Shown here: positions 16,066-28,066 of the stretch, in pieces
Numbering within the stretch: the first letter of the stretch is position 1
Layout: each line of letters opens with the position of its first letter
Assembly: GCF_016625195.1 (NCBI RefSeq)
Contig: NZ_JACVUP010000012.1
Coordinates: forward strand, 1-64,000
Source of the DNA: Erwinia sp. S63
GTDB taxonomy: Bacteria; Pseudomonadota; Gammaproteobacteria; Enterobacterales; Enterobacteriaceae
DNA: 64,000 nucleotides
Direction of reading: 5' to 3'
Translations under genes and position numbers: made by a program
The notes under the pieces: generated by a model
The model's input: only the letters and a program-made list of their open reading frames with translations
Database searches by the model: none
Told to the model about the DNA's origin: nothing

Positions 16066-17640
16066 GTGCGCGGACTTAACTGGTTAACAGGCAGAAATAA
16101 ACAGGCTAAAGCCGCTGAGGCCCCCGCTGAACCGCATATTAGAGCGGATAAAAAGACTCCTGAAGCAGGCTGGCATCCGGTACAAAGTGCAGCAGCATCC
16201 CTGGAATCAAGGGAGCGGCGCCAGCTTATCAGGGTACTATCAGAAAACAGTCCGCTCTCAAAGCCTGTTACAGAAGCATGGTGGTTAAGCCCCCTTGAAC
16301 AGATGGCTGCTCGCGTCCAGGCGTGCCCGGCAGCTTGGAACGGCCCATTTTCAGGCCCCGGGGGGTTTACCGATCTGAGCCTCACTGTGGCTACGCGGGC
16401 TGTCAGGCTGGTACGGGGCATGATGCTGCCACCGGGAGCAACGCCTGAAGAGCAGTCAGAGCAGGCGCCTGGCTGGGTATGTGCTGTGTACTGGGCGGGA
16501 CTCTTTCATCACATTAGCTGGCTGTCTCAAATGGAAGGGGGTCTCGAGAATGGGCGCGTCTGGTATCCGGGGATGAGCGAACCTACCGGAGCCTGGCGGG
16601 TTCGTCCTGCGCGAAATAAGGGCGGGGAGATGAGTGGCACGTATATTGCTCTCAGCTTGCTGCCCGACGCCGGCATACTATGGCTTCAGCGCTGGCCTGC
16701 TTTATCAGACAGTCTTCTGCTTTACCTGTCTGGAAGAAGAAAGGAGGCGGGAATACTCAACAGCATAATCAATGATGCAATTATCAGCTGCGGTATGTCA
16801 TCAGGGCTGACTATTTCCGAAACAGGATTACAGGAATTGTCACCAGCATTGGTCGCCCCTGGAACTGATTATACGCCCCCAAAATTATATGAAACCGAAG
16901 CCACCCCGTTGTCCAGTCACGGTACTGAGATTGCTGAATTAGGACCAATTGAAACTGATGTTATTAACTATAGTGCTCCTCAGATAGAGACAACAATGTC
17001 AGCAGTGATGCCCCTTACTGAACACAGTCTGGAGCTGCAATCCGCCCTGCAGGGTGAGGAAACACTAGATGAAGCTAATCATGAGGTTTTGTCAGATAGC
17101 ACTGAGCGGCACCTCTCTACTGATAACCTCATGTCTATGCTTGACCTGATGGCAGATGGACAATCACCAACAGTTGTAGCGGTTACGTCTTTAATAACGG
17201 ATATAGCTTCCATGGATGAATTTTTACCGGGTACGCAGTCCTCCGACCAAGTCTCTGCTCGGGCATACAACCCTGGAGAAATGTATCTGGAGTGGCTCAG
17301 GGACAGCGTTGAGGATGGCACGCTAAGCGTTAATGAAAAAGACAGTATTTTGCATGTTCTGGCACAGTTTGTTTTCCTCGTATCTCCGGGTTGCTTTTAC
17401 CGTTACACATCAACTGCCGGCGAGGAAGCTGTAGAAAAGGACAAACTTCAGAAAAGTTTCGAGTCGCTGAATATACATCATTCACGAAATGGTAAAGGGC
17501 TGTTTCATTACCATCAATACGACTCGCCGGATAAAAGCGGTCGTTTTACGAAAGTGTCAGGATACATGATTAATGCCGACATTATTTTCAAAAAGGGTAA
17601 CTGTCCTTCGGACAGCTTATGGCTTTCAGCCAGAAAATAA
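16066..17640 (+). CDS. TraI_2/MobH-type relaxase-like protein
   Basis: 524 residues. The N-terminal domain (about 35-190: WHPVQSAAASL, WWLSPLEQMAARVQACPAAW, GFTDLSL, WVCAVYWAGLFHHISWL) matches the layout of TraI_2 domains of MobH conjugative relaxases. A linker (about 260-410) rich in E, T and S follows. The C-terminal 120 residues (MYLEWLRDSVEDGTLSVN to the end) match the TraI_2 C-terminal domain that usually ends these proteins. The HD dyad expected after the alanine-rich helix is replaced by HH, so nicking activity is doubtful. The start is GTG 16,066 with GGGAGGGAAC before it. It lies 33 bp before the integrase gene. Confidence 0.65.
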   Translation: MRGLNWLTGRNKQAKAAEAPAEPHIRADKKTPEAGWHPVQSAAASLESRERRQLIRVLSENSPLSKPVTEAWWLSPLEQMAARVQACPAAWNGPFSGPGGFTDLSLTVATRAVRLVRGMMLPPGATPEEQSEQAPGWVCAVYWAGLFHHISWLSQMEGGLENGRVWYPGMSEPTGAWRVRPARNKGGEMSGTYIALSLLPDAGILWLQRWPALSDSLLLYLSGRRKEAGILNSIINDAIISCGMSSGLTISETGLQELSPALVAPGTDYTPPKLYETEATPLSSHGTEIAELGPIETDVINYSAPQIETTMSAVMPLTEHSLELQSALQGEETLDEANHEVLSDSTERHLSTDNLMSMLDLMADGQSPTVVAVTSLITDIASMDEFLPGTQSSDQVSARAYNPGEMYLEWLRDSVEDGTLSVNEKDSILHVLAQFVFLVSPGCFYRYTSTAGEEAVEKDKLQKSFESLNIHHSRNGKGLFHYHQYDSPDKSGRFTKVSGYMINADIIFKKGNCPSDSLWLSARK

Positions 17641-17673
17641 CTAGCTTCAGACTATTTAACTTATGAGGACGTA

Positions 17674-18633
17674 ATGAAAAAAATATGTTCATTTGAAGAA
17701 TTAATTGAAGGGTATTTTTTCAGCAAAACTCTGCGGGCTGCAACTGAATGGAGTTATAAAAAAGTGTTAAAAACCTTCCTGAATTTTGCGGGGGAGTCAA
17801 TTAATCCTGCGGATGTTGATGATGTGATGGTTTTGAATTGGAGAAGACATGTAATAAATGTGGAAGGACTTACTAAAACAACATGGAATAACAAACTCAC
17901 TCACATGAGAGCATTGTTTAACTTTGCGATTGCGGAAGGGTACGTTTCAACTAATAAAAATCCATTTAATGGAAAAATTGCTCGACCTGATGTAAAGCGC
18001 AAGAAAACGCTTACTGATATTCAAATTAGCAAAATTTACCTTCTTATGGAGGCAAGGGAGTTGGATGAACAGTTTGGGAAAAACTTTATCCAAAGATCAG
18101 CTTTGAGACCTGCATGGTTCTGGCTCACCGTGCTTGATGCTTTGCGCAGAACAGGGATGAGGCAAAATCAACTTCTGCATATTCGATTATGTGACGTCAA
18201 TTTTGAGCATAACTGGATAAGCCTTCGTCCAGAGGGAGCGAAAAACCATAAAGAGCATTTGGTACCAATCACTCGTCACCTAAAGCCAAGGCTTGAAAGG
18301 CTTTATAACCTTTCCCTGGAGAAGGGGGCAAAAATGGAAGAGCAGCTTTTCAATTTATCTCGGTTTGATGGACGGAGGAATGAGGTTAGTGAAAATATGG
18401 ATAATCCACCCCTTCGGGCGTTTTTCCGCCGTCTTTCAAATGAATGTGGCTTTGTTGTGAGCCCTCATCGATTCCGCCACACAATTGCTACTAACTTGAT
18501 GAGTATGCCAGATCGGAACCTTAAAATGGCTCAGGATCTTTTAGGCCATTCCACGCCAGCGGTTACTCTGCAATACGTAGAAAGTGACATAAACAAGGTC
18601 AGAAGCGTATTGGAACAGCTGGAAGTTGCCTAG
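17674..18633 (+). CDS. Tyrosine integrase of the tRNA-Phe island
   Basis: A 319-residue phage/ICE-type integrase. The N-terminal SAM-like domain (about 5-100) is followed by the catalytic domain with R163 in RRTGMR, a lysine near 190, H265 and R268 in PHRFRHT, H292 in LLGHST, and Tyr301 in LQYVES. All catalytic residues are present, so it may be active. GAGGA precedes ATG 17,674. It points towards tRNA-Phe and ends 275 bp from the tRNA 3' end, the usual position for an integrase whose attachment site is the tRNA. It is more AT-rich than the fluoride element. Confidence 0.88.
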   Translation: MKKICSFEELIEGYFFSKTLRAATEWSYKKVLKTFLNFAGESINPADVDDVMVLNWRRHVINVEGLTKTTWNNKLTHMRALFNFAIAEGYVSTNKNPFNGKIARPDVKRKKTLTDIQISKIYLLMEARELDEQFGKNFIQRSALRPAWFWLTVLDALRRTGMRQNQLLHIRLCDVNFEHNWISLRPEGAKNHKEHLVPITRHLKPRLERLYNLSLEKGAKMEEQLFNLSRFDGRRNEVSENMDNPPLRAFFRRLSNECGFVVSPHRFRHTIATNLMSMPDRNLKMAQDLLGHSTPAVTLQYVESDINKVRSVLEQLEVA

Positions 18634-18908
18634 GATTAATCTTAAGTCAAATCTTAACGATATGATTCTTATAGGGGAAAAAAATCGAGGCAAACCTTTA
18701 CAAAAGATTGACAGAAAAGGTTTCTAAAGGTAAATACGGTGCTGAAGTGTTTTTTAAGGACGTGAGAAGTCCAGAGGATGCTCTAACATCCTCCGGACTT
18801 AAGTCCCGTGTTCAACTATGGTGCGGTAAGTTGACTACCAACATCATGCTGGGGACCACTGTCATGCCCGTTAAGGATCTCAACCCCTAACGAACAGGCT
18901 CTGAAGAG

Positions 18909-18984
18909 TGGTGCCCGGAGGCGGAATCGAACCACCGACACGGGGATTTTCAATCCCCTGCTCTACCGACTGAGCTATCCGGGC
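18909..18984 (-). tRNA. pheV: tRNA-Phe (GAA)
   Basis: The minus strand gives a complete 76-base tRNA: acceptor GCCCGGA pairing with TCCGGGC, D-arm GCTC..GAGC, anticodon loop TTGAAAA with GAA, T-loop GGTTCGATTCC, and an encoded CCA. The integrated island begins directly at its 3' end, so the 3' part of this gene is the likely attachment site; the other copy would lie left of the window. The symbol is used in the generic E. coli sense. Confidence 0.97.
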
Positions 18985-18994
18985 AACGGGGCGC

Positions 18995-19023
18995 ATTAAA
19001 CCTTAATGGCTTTCAGCCGTCAA
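18995..19023 (-). promoter_or_regulatory. Promoter of tRNA-Phe
   Basis: Minus-strand TTGACG (19,018-19,023) and TTTAAT (18,995-19,000) lie 17 bp apart, followed by the GC-rich discriminator GCGCCCC that is typical of stringently controlled tRNA promoters. Confidence 0.75.
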
Positions 19024-19174
19024 CGGCTTTCGTCAAAAAAGCGTAGCAATCGTGACTGATTGCTTGCTTTTCAGGCAGGGTGTGCAAAATCTCAACGTGC
19101 ACGCTGGCGATTAAACGATATTAAGTATTTCGTGACCTGCATGATGCACGGGCTTAAGGGCCTCCCGCGACAGT

Positions 19175-19753
19175 TTAGGCCAGTGCCCCGTTCTGCCGGC
19201 ACAGCGCGATACTCAGCACATCCTCTGCCAGACGACGCGCGGTAGCGACATCCTGCACGTTGCGTTTCACCAGTAGTTTGCTCAGGCACCCTTCAAGAAT
19301 CAGCTCCATCTGATCGGCCACCATCGTCGGGTTATCCAGCGCCAAATCCACCAGAATCTCATGGGTGAACTGCCATGAGCTGCGTTTCTGCTGCTCGGCT
19401 AACTGATGTACGGGTTGGTCAGGCTGCGGATAGAAGCTACAGGCGGCGATAAACAGGCAGCCGGGAAAGCGTCCTTTGTTCACGTGCTCGCTTAACACGT
19501 CGTAACGCGCCAGCAATTTTTGTTGGGCAGTGAGATGTTCATTGAGCTGTATCTGGCGGCGCCAGCTGTCAATCTGCTGGCCGTGATAACGCAGGGCGTC
19601 ATACAATAGGGCGTCGCGGTCGGGCCAGTAACGCTCAAGATGTTCTGGGTCTAATCCGGTTTCCCCTGCTAACTGCTGCAGGGAAGTGGTGGCGGCTAAT
19701 CCGCTCTGCTCAAGCACATTCAGCGCATGCTCAAGAATCTGTTCACGTTGCAA
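19175..19753 (-). CDS. yjdC: TetR-family transcriptional regulator YjdC
   Basis: 192 residues, matching E. coli YjdC (191) along the whole length, for example RYWPDRDALLYDALRYHGQQID and FPGCLFIAACSFYPQP. The N-terminal 50 residues form the TetR-type helix-turn-helix and the rest the ligand/dimer domain. The ligand is unknown. The start is TTG 19,753 with GGAGAG upstream, in the same position as the E. coli start. As in E. coli it lies directly downstream of dsbD on the same strand and may be co-transcribed with it. Confidence 0.88.
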   Translation of the reverse strand: MQREQILEHALNVLEQSGLAATTSLQQLAGETGLDPEHLERYWPDRDALLYDALRYHGQQIDSWRRQIQLNEHLTAQQKLLARYDVLSEHVNKGRFPGCLFIAACSFYPQPDQPVHQLAEQQKRSSWQFTHEILVDLALDNPTMVADQMELILEGCLSKLLVKRNVQDVATARRLAEDVLSIALCRQNGALA

Positions 19754-19819
19754 GTGACTCTCCTCTGGAGTGCGGGCCCGCTCGCATACGAACGGGCAGT
19801 GTCCTGGAACCAGTGTCGT

Positions 19820-21520
19820 TTAACGAGATAGATTGTGCAAATGCGCGCGGAAGTCAGCCGCACTCAGGAATCCGGTAACGCGTGAGTCGGGAATCTCTTT
19901 GCCTTGCGCATCAAAGAATAGAATGGTCGGCAAGCCTAATACCTGTAAATGCTGCAACAGGGCGTTATCCTGGGCGTTATTCGCGGTGACGTTGGCTTGC
20001 AGTAACTGTACCTGACTTAAATCGGCACGCACGCCGTCATCGCTGAAGGTGTACTTCTCGAACTCTTTGCACGCAACACACCAATCCGCATAGAGATCGA
20101 CCATGGTGATGCGGCCCTGTGCCTGCTGTAATGCGCTATCAAGCTGTTCGCTGCTGGCAATGGTTTTGAACGGCAGATGTGCCACAGACTGCACGCTGGC
20201 GCTGTTGCCAAAAGCCCAATCCTGTAGCGGACGAGCGGCCACCAGCGCAGCAGCGAGCATGATGATTTGTAGAATGCGCCATTTGCCATTAGCACGCAGG
20301 CTGAGGCTGAACGCCCAGGCAAAGAACGCGACGCCGAGCAGGCTCCACAGTCTTAATCCCCAGACATCTCCCACTACGCGCTCCAGCAAGAACACCGGCA
20401 GCGCCAGAATCACAAAGCCGAAGCCCTCTTTGACGCTCTGCATCCATGGGCCACTTTTTGGCAGCAGCTTGTTGCCGAACATCGTCACGGCAATCAGCGG
20501 CAGGCCCATCCCGAAGGCATAGAGCCACAGCGTGCCCGCGCCTGCCCAGAGATTGCCGCTCTGTGCGATATACAGCAGGATGGCGCTCAGCGGTGCGGTA
20601 GTGCAGGGCGAGCAGATCAATCCCGCCAATGCGCCCATCATAAATACGCCCGGCAGCGAACCACCTTGCTGGCGATTACTCCACAGCGTCAGGCGCGTTT
20701 GCAGGCCGGAAGGCAGTTGCAGCGAGAACAAGCCAAACATCGACAGCGCTAGCACGATGAACAGCGCTGACAGGCCAATCAACACATATGGATGCTGCAG
20801 CGCCGCCTGGAAACGTAAACCTGCGGCGGCCACCACCATGCCGAGTACGGTGTAGGTCAGCGCCATCCCTTGCACATATACCATCGCCAGCGCGAACAGG
20901 CGGCCAGCAGAGTAACGACGTTGGCCACCGAGAATGATGCTGGAGATCAGCGGATACATCGGCAACACGCACGGTGTGAAGGCAACGCCGATGCCAATCA
21001 GCAGCGCCCACAACGGTGAAAACGGCAATGGCGTGCGCTGTTGTGCAGGCTGCGCGTTAACGGCAGGAGCATCGTGATTCTCGGCAACCGGGTTAAGCGG
21101 CACCGAACGGGTTTCGGGCGGATAGCAGAATCCGGCGGCCGCACAGCCCTGATAGGTCACGGTAAGCGTGGCACCTGACTCAGCCTGCTGCAGAGTGATC
21201 GGCACCTGTAAATCCTGCGGGTAGATTTCGCTCTTGCCGTAGAACTCATCTTCGTGTGGCTGTCCCTGCGGCAATACCAGCGGCGCCATCTGTGCTTTCT
21301 GTGGCGTCACATGAATCTGCTGACGATACAGGTAGTAGCCGTTCTTCACTTTCCAGTTCAGCGTCAGTTGGTTGCCCTGCTGACTGAAATCGAAACCAAA
21401 GGCCTGATCCACCGGCACAAAGCGGCTGTTATTATTCGGTGAGAAGATATTGGCCTGTGCTGAAAAGCAAAACAGCAGTACGAGGCAAAAGCCCATCAGG
21501 CGAGAAAGTCGTGCAGCCAT
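19820..21520 (-). CDS. dsbD: Thiol:disulfide interchange protein DsbD
   Basis: 566 residues (E. coli 565). It moves electrons from cytoplasmic thioredoxin across the inner membrane to periplasmic DsbC, DsbG and CcmG. Domains in order: signal peptide (ends SAQA), N-terminal immunoglobulin-like domain with the cysteine pair in [13 protein letters not shown], eight membrane segments with cysteines in [13 protein letters not shown] and [11 protein letters not shown], and a C-terminal thioredoxin domain with WCVACK. All three cysteine pairs are present. I start at ATG 21,520 ([10 protein letters not shown]) because it puts the signal peptide first; the frame is open for 20 more codons. Confidence 0.95.
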   Translation of the reverse strand: MAARLSRLMGFCLVLLFCFSAQANIFSPNNNSRFVPVDQAFGFDFSQQGNQLTLNWKVKNGYYLYRQQIHVTPQKAQMAPLVLPQGQPHEDEFYGKSEIYPQDLQVPITLQQAESGATLTVTYQGCAAAGFCYPPETRSVPLNPVAENHDAPAVNAQPAQQRTPLPFSPLWALLIGIGVAFTPCVLPMYPLISSIILGGQRRYSAGRLFALAMVYVQGMALTYTVLGMVVAAAGLRFQAALQHPYVLIGLSALFIVLALSMFGLFSLQLPSGLQTRLTLWSNRQQGGSLPGVFMMGALAGLICSPCTTAPLSAILLYIAQSGNLWAGAGTLWLYAFGMGLPLIAVTMFGNKLLPKSGPWMQSVKEGFGFVILALPVFLLERVVGDVWGLRLWSLLGVAFFAWAFSLSLRANGKWRILQIIMLAAALVAARPLQDWAFGNSASVQSVAHLPFKTIASSEQLDSALQQAQGRITMVDLYADWCVACKEFEKYTFSDDGVRADLSQVQLLQANVTANNAQDNALLQHLQVLGLPTILFFDAQGKEIPDSRVTGFLSAADFRAHLHNLSR

Positions 21521-21603
21521 GAGGATGTAATCAGCTCCGGTGGCGAATGAGCCGCGATGATAGCACGGCCGCCTCGCCACGAGGTTTTCAGGATGTAACG
21601 GCG

Positions 21604-22905
21604 CTACAGAATCAGGCTGCCAAACAGGAAGCCAAACGCCACGGAGAAGGCAATCGCCAACACGCCGGGAATGATAAAGGAGTGATTAAACACAAACTTG
21701 CCGATTCGGGTCGAACCGGTGTCATCCATTTCTACGGCTGCCAATAAGGTGGGGTAGGTTGGCAACACAAACAGCGCCGAAACGGCGGCAAAGGAGGCGA
21801 CCGCGGCCAGCGGAGAAACACCGAGCATCAGGGCGGCCGGCATCAGCGCCTTGGTGGTCGCCGCCTGCGAATAGAGCAGGGTGGCGGCGAAGAACAGTAC
21901 CAGTGCTAGCATCCACGGGTAACTCTGCAGCATGTCACCCGCAGCGGTTTGAATCTCACTCAAATGCGCTTTGACAAAAGTATCGCCCAGCCACGCTACA
22001 CCCATCACGCAGATACAGGCGCTCATGCCGGATTTGAAGGTGCTGGCGCTAAGGATTTCGCCGGTATCCACTTTGCAGGTCAAACAAATTAAGGTGGCGA
22101 CGGTGAGCATAAATACCACAATCGCTTCGTTGCGCGGCAATACCGGATTGCTGATGAGTCCGACGCTATCGCTGATCGCCGTGGCGTAGAGCACCACTGC
22201 CGCAATGCCAATCAGAAACAGCCCGACCGCGCGTTTGGCACCAGGCTTAATGTCATAAACGTGTTCACCGCGTAGCGTGACTTCGCCTTTGGCTAAGCGC
22301 GCCTGATACACCTCGTCTTCTTTTAACTCTTTACCAAGAAAGCTGGTGATCACTGCGGCACAGAAGATGGCAGCCATGGTAGACGGGATCGATACCGCGA
22401 GCAGCGCCAGATAGCTGACACCGCGCGGTTCCAGAATCGACGCGAAGAACACCACTGCAGCAGAGAGCGGCGAGGCGGTAATGGCAATTTGCGAGGCGAC
22501 GACGGCAATCGACAATGGGCGCGATGGACGCACGCCTTGCTCTTTAGCCACTTCAGCAATCACCGGCAGCGTGGAGAAAGCGGTGTGGCCGGTGCCAGCC
22601 AGCAGTGTCATCACATAGGTGACCAGTGGCGCGAGGAAGGTGACGTAACGCGGATGACGGCGCAGCAGGCGCTCGGCCAAACCGACCATGTAATCGAGTC
22701 CGCCTGCAATCTGCATCGCGGCAATTGCGGCAATCACTGCCATGATAATTTCGATCACATCGAAGGGAATCGCGCCCGGCTTCATGCCGCAGAACAGCGT
22801 CAACACCAGTACGCCCAATCCGCCGGCAAATCCAATCCCGATGCCGCCTAGACGTGCACCCAGCCAGATCGCCAGCAGGACAATCAGTAATTCCACTAAC
22901 ACCAT
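21604..22905 (-). CDS. dcuA: Anaerobic C4-dicarboxylate transporter DcuA
   Basis: 433 residues (E. coli DcuA has the same length). An inner-membrane Dcu-family antiporter that exchanges aspartate or fumarate for succinate. It is hydrophobic throughout with about ten to twelve membrane segments; [29 protein letters not shown] and [15 protein letters not shown] are typical Dcu sequences. It follows aspA on the same strand, as in E. coli, so fumarate production by aspartase and its transport are coupled genetically. Confidence 0.95.
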   Translation of the reverse strand: MVLVELLIVLLAIWLGARLGGIGIGFAGGLGVLVLTLFCGMKPGAIPFDVIEIIMAVIAAIAAMQIAGGLDYMVGLAERLLRRHPRYVTFLAPLVTYVMTLLAGTGHTAFSTLPVIAEVAKEQGVRPSRPLSIAVVASQIAITASPLSAAVVFFASILEPRGVSYLALLAVSIPSTMAAIFCAAVITSFLGKELKEDEVYQARLAKGEVTLRGEHVYDIKPGAKRAVGLFLIGIAAVVLYATAISDSVGLISNPVLPRNEAIVVFMLTVATLICLTCKVDTGEILSASTFKSGMSACICVMGVAWLGDTFVKAHLSEIQTAAGDMLQSYPWMLALVLFFAATLLYSQAATTKALMPAALMLGVSPLAAVASFAAVSALFVLPTYPTLLAAVEMDDTGSTRIGKFVFNHSFIIPGVLAIAFSVAFGFLFGSLIL

Positions 22906-22966
22906 TCATTCCGCTCCTGAGCCGTGGGGGAAATCTCGACTCTTAAAGTTGTAGCCGCCAATAAGA

Positions 22967-23001
22967 AAAAAGCACGCCGTATTGTATACAGGCGTGCTTT
23001 T
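22967..23001 (-). terminator. Intrinsic terminator after aspA
   Basis: AAAAGCACGCC and GGCGTGCTTTT form an 11-bp stem around a 12-base loop, with T residues at the minus-strand 3' side. It may allow partial read-through into dcuA. Confidence 0.8.
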
Positions 23002-23022
23002 GGCAACTTGATCCGGAACGGA

Positions 23023-24459
23023 TTACTGTTCGTTTTCGTCGGTGTAGCGTTTGGCTTTGTAGGTCGGATGCATCAGGTTCTGGATGGAGAAGATGTCATC
23101 CAGTTCCGCTTCGGTCAGCAGACCGCGCTCCAATACCACTTCACGTACGCTCTTGCCGGTTTCCGCACAAATCTTGCCGACGATATCGCCATTGTGGTGG
23201 CCGATATACGGGTTAAGGTAAGTAACGATACCGATGGAGTTAAACACGTAAGCTTCACAAACCGCTTTGTTGGCGGTGATGCCATTCACGCATTTCTCCA
23301 GCAGGTTGAAGCAGGCGTTGGTCAGGATGCTGATCGACTCAAACAGCGCCTGGCCAATCACCGGTTCCATCACGTTGAGCTGCAGCTGACCCGCTTCTGA
23401 TGCCATGGTCACGGTAATGTCGTTGCCGATAACCTTGAAGCACACCTGGTTCACCACTTCTGGCACCACCGGGTTCACTTTGGCTGGCATGATTGATGAA
23501 CCGGCCTGCAATTCTGGCAAGTTGATTTCGTTCAGACCCGCACGTGGGCCGGAAGAGAGCAGGCGCAGGTCGTTACAGATCTTCGACAGTTTCACCGCCA
23601 GACGTTTCAGCGCAGAGTGCACCATCACGTAAGCACCGCAGTCAGAGGTTGCTTCAATCAGGTCTTCTGCCGGGACGACAGGCAGATTACTTACTTCCGC
23701 CAGACGCTGAACGGCCAGCTGCTGATAGCCATCCGGGGTATTGAGACGAGTCCCGATGGCCGTCGCGCCAAGGTTCACTTCCAGCAGCAGTTCTGCGGTG
23801 CGCAGAATGCTGCGGGTTTCTTCATTCAGCAGCACGTTAAACGCGTGGAATTCCTGGCCCAGCGTCATCGGTACGGCATCCTGCAGCTGGGTACGACCCA
23901 TCTTGAGGATATTTTCGAACTCGACCGCTTTACGCTGGAAGCCTTCACTGAGCTGGCTGATACCGTCCAGCAGTTTCAGAATTGAAGCATAAACCGCGAT
24001 ACGGAATCCGGTGGGATAAGCATCGTTGGTCGACTGACACTTATTCACGTGATCGTTAGGGTTGAGGTACTGGTATTCACCTTTTTGGTGGCCCATCAGT
24101 TCCAGACCGATGTTTGCCAGCACTTCGTTGGTGTTCATGTTGACCGAGGTGCCCGCGCCGCCCTGATAGACGTCAACCGGGAACTGATCCATGCATTTAC
24201 CGTTATTCAGCACTTCATCACAGGCCTGAATAATGGTGTTTGCGATGTTGCGAGGGATTGTTTGCAGCTCTTTGTTGGCGAGCGCGGCTGCTTTTTTCAC
24301 CATCACCATACCGCGGACAAATTCCGGTATGTCACTGATTTTGTTGTTACTAATGTAGAAGTTTTCAATCGCACGCAGAGTATGAACACCGTAGTAAGCG
24401 TCTGCCGGAACTTCGCGCATGCCTAACAGGTCTTCTTCGATACGAATGTTGTTCGCCAT
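23023..24459 (-). CDS. aspA: Aspartate ammonia-lyase (aspartase)
   Basis: 478 residues, same length as E. coli AspA. A cytoplasmic homotetramer that deaminates L-aspartate to fumarate and ammonia. The fumarase/aspartase superfamily signature [11 protein letters not shown], with the catalytic serine loop, is present, as are [12 protein letters not shown] and [17 protein letters not shown]. It is the first gene of the aspA-dcuA unit and is divergent from fxsA. Confidence 0.96.
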   Translation of the reverse strand: MANNIRIEEDLLGMREVPADAYYGVHTLRAIENFYISNNKISDIPEFVRGMVMVKKAAALANKELQTIPRNIANTIIQACDEVLNNGKCMDQFPVDVYQGGAGTSVNMNTNEVLANIGLELMGHQKGEYQYLNPNDHVNKCQSTNDAYPTGFRIAVYASILKLLDGISQLSEGFQRKAVEFENILKMGRTQLQDAVPMTLGQEFHAFNVLLNEETRSILRTAELLLEVNLGATAIGTRLNTPDGYQQLAVQRLAEVSNLPVVPAEDLIEATSDCGAYVMVHSALKRLAVKLSKICNDLRLLSSGPRAGLNEINLPELQAGSSIMPAKVNPVVPEVVNQVCFKVIGNDITVTMASEAGQLQLNVMEPVIGQALFESISILTNACFNLLEKCVNGITANKAVCEAYVFNSIGIVTYLNPYIGHHNGDIVGKICAETGKSVREVVLERGLLTEAELDDIFSIQNLMHPTYKAKRYTDENEQ

Positions 24460-24834
24460 GATTACCTTCTTATTATTTCTGCGGCGTCACTGCCGGGCGA
24501 CCGGGATGGTCGGGCGGCAATCACTGTGCAGGTGAAGCAATTATATTGTCGTGGATTACCAGCACCGACATTTTATCCATCTTCGGGCTGGCGGGCACGA
24601 TCATATTCTGTTGTTACAGAATTGTTTGTGCACAGATCACTTTACGGGCATTTACTGGCCCAGTGGTAATAACGATATGTGATGTAGTTCGCAATTTTAA
24701 GTCAGTGGGAAAAATTTGGCAGGATCGGTTGAAATCGCGGGTTGAGATGCCCATCTCTATCAATACGGTCTGACAGACCATCCCTTTCTGCTGCCTGGCA
24801 AGAAGCGAGGCAGCCCTACTCACAGGAGATATCG
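24460..24834. other. aspA-fxsA divergent intergenic region
   Basis: 375 bp without a credible gene. It must carry the aspA and fxsA promoters. TGTGC and TCACT near 24,630 resemble a CRP site but with a 5-bp instead of a 6-bp spacer, so I do not call one. Confidence 0.5.
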
Positions 24835-25287
24835 GTGCGCTGGATACCGTTCGTGATTTTTTTTGTTCTGGCCTGGATTGAGATCTCAATTTTCATTCAG
24901 GTTGCACATGCCCTCGGCGTGCTGCTTACCATGTTGCTGGTGATCTTCACCTCGTGCATCGGCGTGTCGCTGGTGAAGAACCAGGGTATGAAGAACTTCC
25001 GCCTGATGCAGGAGAAGCTGGCGCGCAATGAAAGCCCAGCAGCGGAGATGACCAAAAGCGTTTCACTGATCATTTCGGGCTTCTTACTGCTGTTGCCGGG
25101 TTTCTTCACTGACTTCCTCGGTTTGTTACTGCTGCTGCCTCCGGTGCAGAAGCATCTGACGCTGAAATTAATGCCGCATTTGCGCGTATGGCGCGGTCCC
25201 GGCGCAGGGCCAGACAGTGGCTATACCATGGATGGCGAATACGAGCGTAAAGATCAGGATCAAATCGGGCACGATAAAGATCGTTAA
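24835..25287 (+). CDS. fxsA: FxsA family inner-membrane protein
   Basis: 150 residues. The hydrophobic N-terminal half holds several membrane segments (RWIPFVIFFVLAWIEISIF, LGVLLTMLLVIFTSCIGVSLV, SGFLLLLPGFFTDFLGLLLLLPP), the pattern of FxsA, whose overproduction relieves F-plasmid exclusion of phage T7. The C-terminal tail is hydrophilic. The start is GTG 24,835, preceded by CAGGAG; an upstream ATG frame adds 31 residues without a ribosome site. It lies directly before groES as in E. coli but has its own terminator. Confidence 0.9.
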   Translation: MRWIPFVIFFVLAWIEISIFIQVAHALGVLLTMLLVIFTSCIGVSLVKNQGMKNFRLMQEKLARNESPAAEMTKSVSLIISGFLLLLPGFFTDFLGLLLLLPPVQKHLTLKLMPHLRVWRGPGAGPDSGYTMDGEYERKDQDQIGHDKDR

Positions 25288-25293
25288 GTAGAG

Positions 25294-25318
25294 AAGGGCG
25301 GCGAGAGTCGCCCTTTTT
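25294..25318 (+). terminator. Intrinsic terminator after fxsA
   Basis: AAGGGCG and CGCCCTT form a stem around GCGAGAGT, followed by TTTTT. Confidence 0.8.
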
Positions 25319-25371
25319 GCTGCCTTTTTCGTCAATGGTTACAAAAACGAAAATTTTTTATTTTTTGCCCC

Positions 25372-25399
25372 TTGAAAGCCCTTTTTAGTGACCCTATCT
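25372..25399 (+). promoter_or_regulatory. Sigma-32 heat-shock promoter of groESL
   Basis: CTTGAAA (-35, from 25,371) and CCCTATCT (-10, 25,392-25,399), about 14 bp apart, match the sigma-32 consensus CTTGAA...CCCCATnT and the position of the E. coli groE promoter. The start point would be about 75-80 bp before groES. Confidence 0.82.
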
Positions 25400-25482
25400 C
25401 TCTCTCCACGAGGCCGGAAGCCATGCAGTCCGGTTCAACCCAAAAAACTGAATGATTGGACTTCTCAAAGGAGAGCTACCAA

Positions 25483-25776
25483 ATGAAAATTCGTCCGTTG
25501 CACGATCGCGTTATCGTCAAGCGCAAAGAAGTTGAAGCTAAATCTGCTGGCGGTATCGTTCTGACCGGCTCTGCAGCTGGCAAATCGACTCGCGGTGAAG
25601 TTCTGGCTGTGGGTAATGGCCGCATCCTGGAAAACGGTGATGTTAAGCCGCTGGACGTGAAAGTTGGCGATCTGGTTATCTTCAGCGAAGGCTACGGTGC
25701 CAAAACTGAAAAGATCGATAACGAAGAAGTTCTGATCATTTCTGAAAGCGACATCCTGGCGATTGTCGAAGCGTAA
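25483..25776 (+). CDS. groES: Co-chaperonin GroES
   Basis: 97 residues, the standard length. The heptameric lid of the GroEL folding chamber. [18 protein letters not shown] and the mobile loop ending [18 protein letters not shown] are conserved. ATG 25,483 has AAAGGAGAG upstream. groEL follows after 45 bp in the same operon. Confidence 0.97.
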   Translation: MKIRPLHDRVIVKRKEVEAKSAGGIVLTGSAAGKSTRGEVLAVGNGRILENGDVKPLDVKVGDLVIFSEGYGAKTEKIDNEEVLIISESDILAIVEA

Positions 25777-25809
25777 TTACGCGTAATTCACTGAACGAAA
25801 CGAATTTAA

Positions 25810-27474
<1,665 letters not shown>

Positions 27475-27501
27475 TTTGCCCCTGACTGCTTAAGTCATGT
27501 G

Positions 27502-27540
27502 AAAAACCCTCGATCGGAAACGGTCGGGGGTTTTTCTTTT
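27502..27540 (+). terminator. Intrinsic terminator after groEL
   Basis: AAAACCCTCGAtC and cGgTCGgGGGTTTTT form a long stem with a GGAAA loop, followed by T-rich sequence. Confidence 0.8.
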
Positions 27541-27672
27541 GGCGGCGAACAAGGTATAAGTAAGAGCGCAATACTTCGGCTTTGCGGGTTTAGGGCAATG
27601 AATGTTCAGAAAAAAAGTGCGCTTTTCTGCTACGCTGCCGCCCGACACTGATGATAATAAATGGGGATTACA

Positions 27673-28020
27673 ATGCGGATTAACCTCTTGCTCGGACTGG
27701 CGGTAGGGACTTTACTGCTGGCGGGCTGCAGCAGCTCCAATCAACTGAGTTCCGGCGGACAGCGTGTCACTTTCGTTGACCAACAGCCTGGAAGCCAATG
27801 TCAGCTGCTGGGCAATGTCACCGGCTCACAGAGCAACTGGTTGAGCGGTTCAGGCGGTGAAGGCAGTTCTTTGCGTGGCGCAGCTAATGACCTGCGTAAC
27901 CGTGCAGCAGAAATGGGTGGCAACGTGATTTACGGTGCAACCAGCCCAACGCAGAACCTGCTATCTGCTTTCGCACCGCTCGACAGCAAAATGTCCGGTC
28001 AGGTGTACAAGTGCCCGTAA
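27673..28020 (+). CDS. yjeI: DUF4156 lipoprotein YjeI
   Basis: 115 residues (E. coli YjeI 117). The signal peptide ends in the lipobox LLAGC, so it is a predicted lipoprotein. The mature DUF4156 domain shows CQLLGNVTGSQ, RGAANDLRNRAAEMGGNVIY and a C-terminal VYKC. The function is unknown. ATG 27,673 gives the best signal peptide; ATG 27,661 is also in frame. Its position between groEL and epmB is the same as in E. coli. Confidence 0.88.
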   Translation: MRINLLLGLAVGTLLLAGCSSSNQLSSGGQRVTFVDQQPGSQCQLLGNVTGSQSNWLSGSGGEGSSLRGAANDLRNRAAEMGGNVIYGATSPTQNLLSAFAPLDSKMSGQVYKCP

Positions 28021-28037
28021 TGGCATGAAAGAGATGT

Positions 28038-28066
28038 AAAAAAAGCCGCTGATGCGGCTTTTTTTA
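28038..28066. terminator. Bidirectional terminator between yjeI and epmB
   Basis: AAAAAGCCGC and GCGGCTTTTTTT form a stem with A and T runs on both sides, serving both converging genes. Confidence 0.8.

Noticed and set aside
18708..18890. 60-codon frame between the integrase and tRNA-Phe
   Set aside because: No ribosome site, no recognised similarity, and it lies in the attachment-site region, where chance frames are common.
24625..24645. CRP-like TGTGC...TCACT upstream of fxsA/aspA
   Set aside because: The spacer between half-sites is 5 bp rather than 6, so it does not fit CRP.
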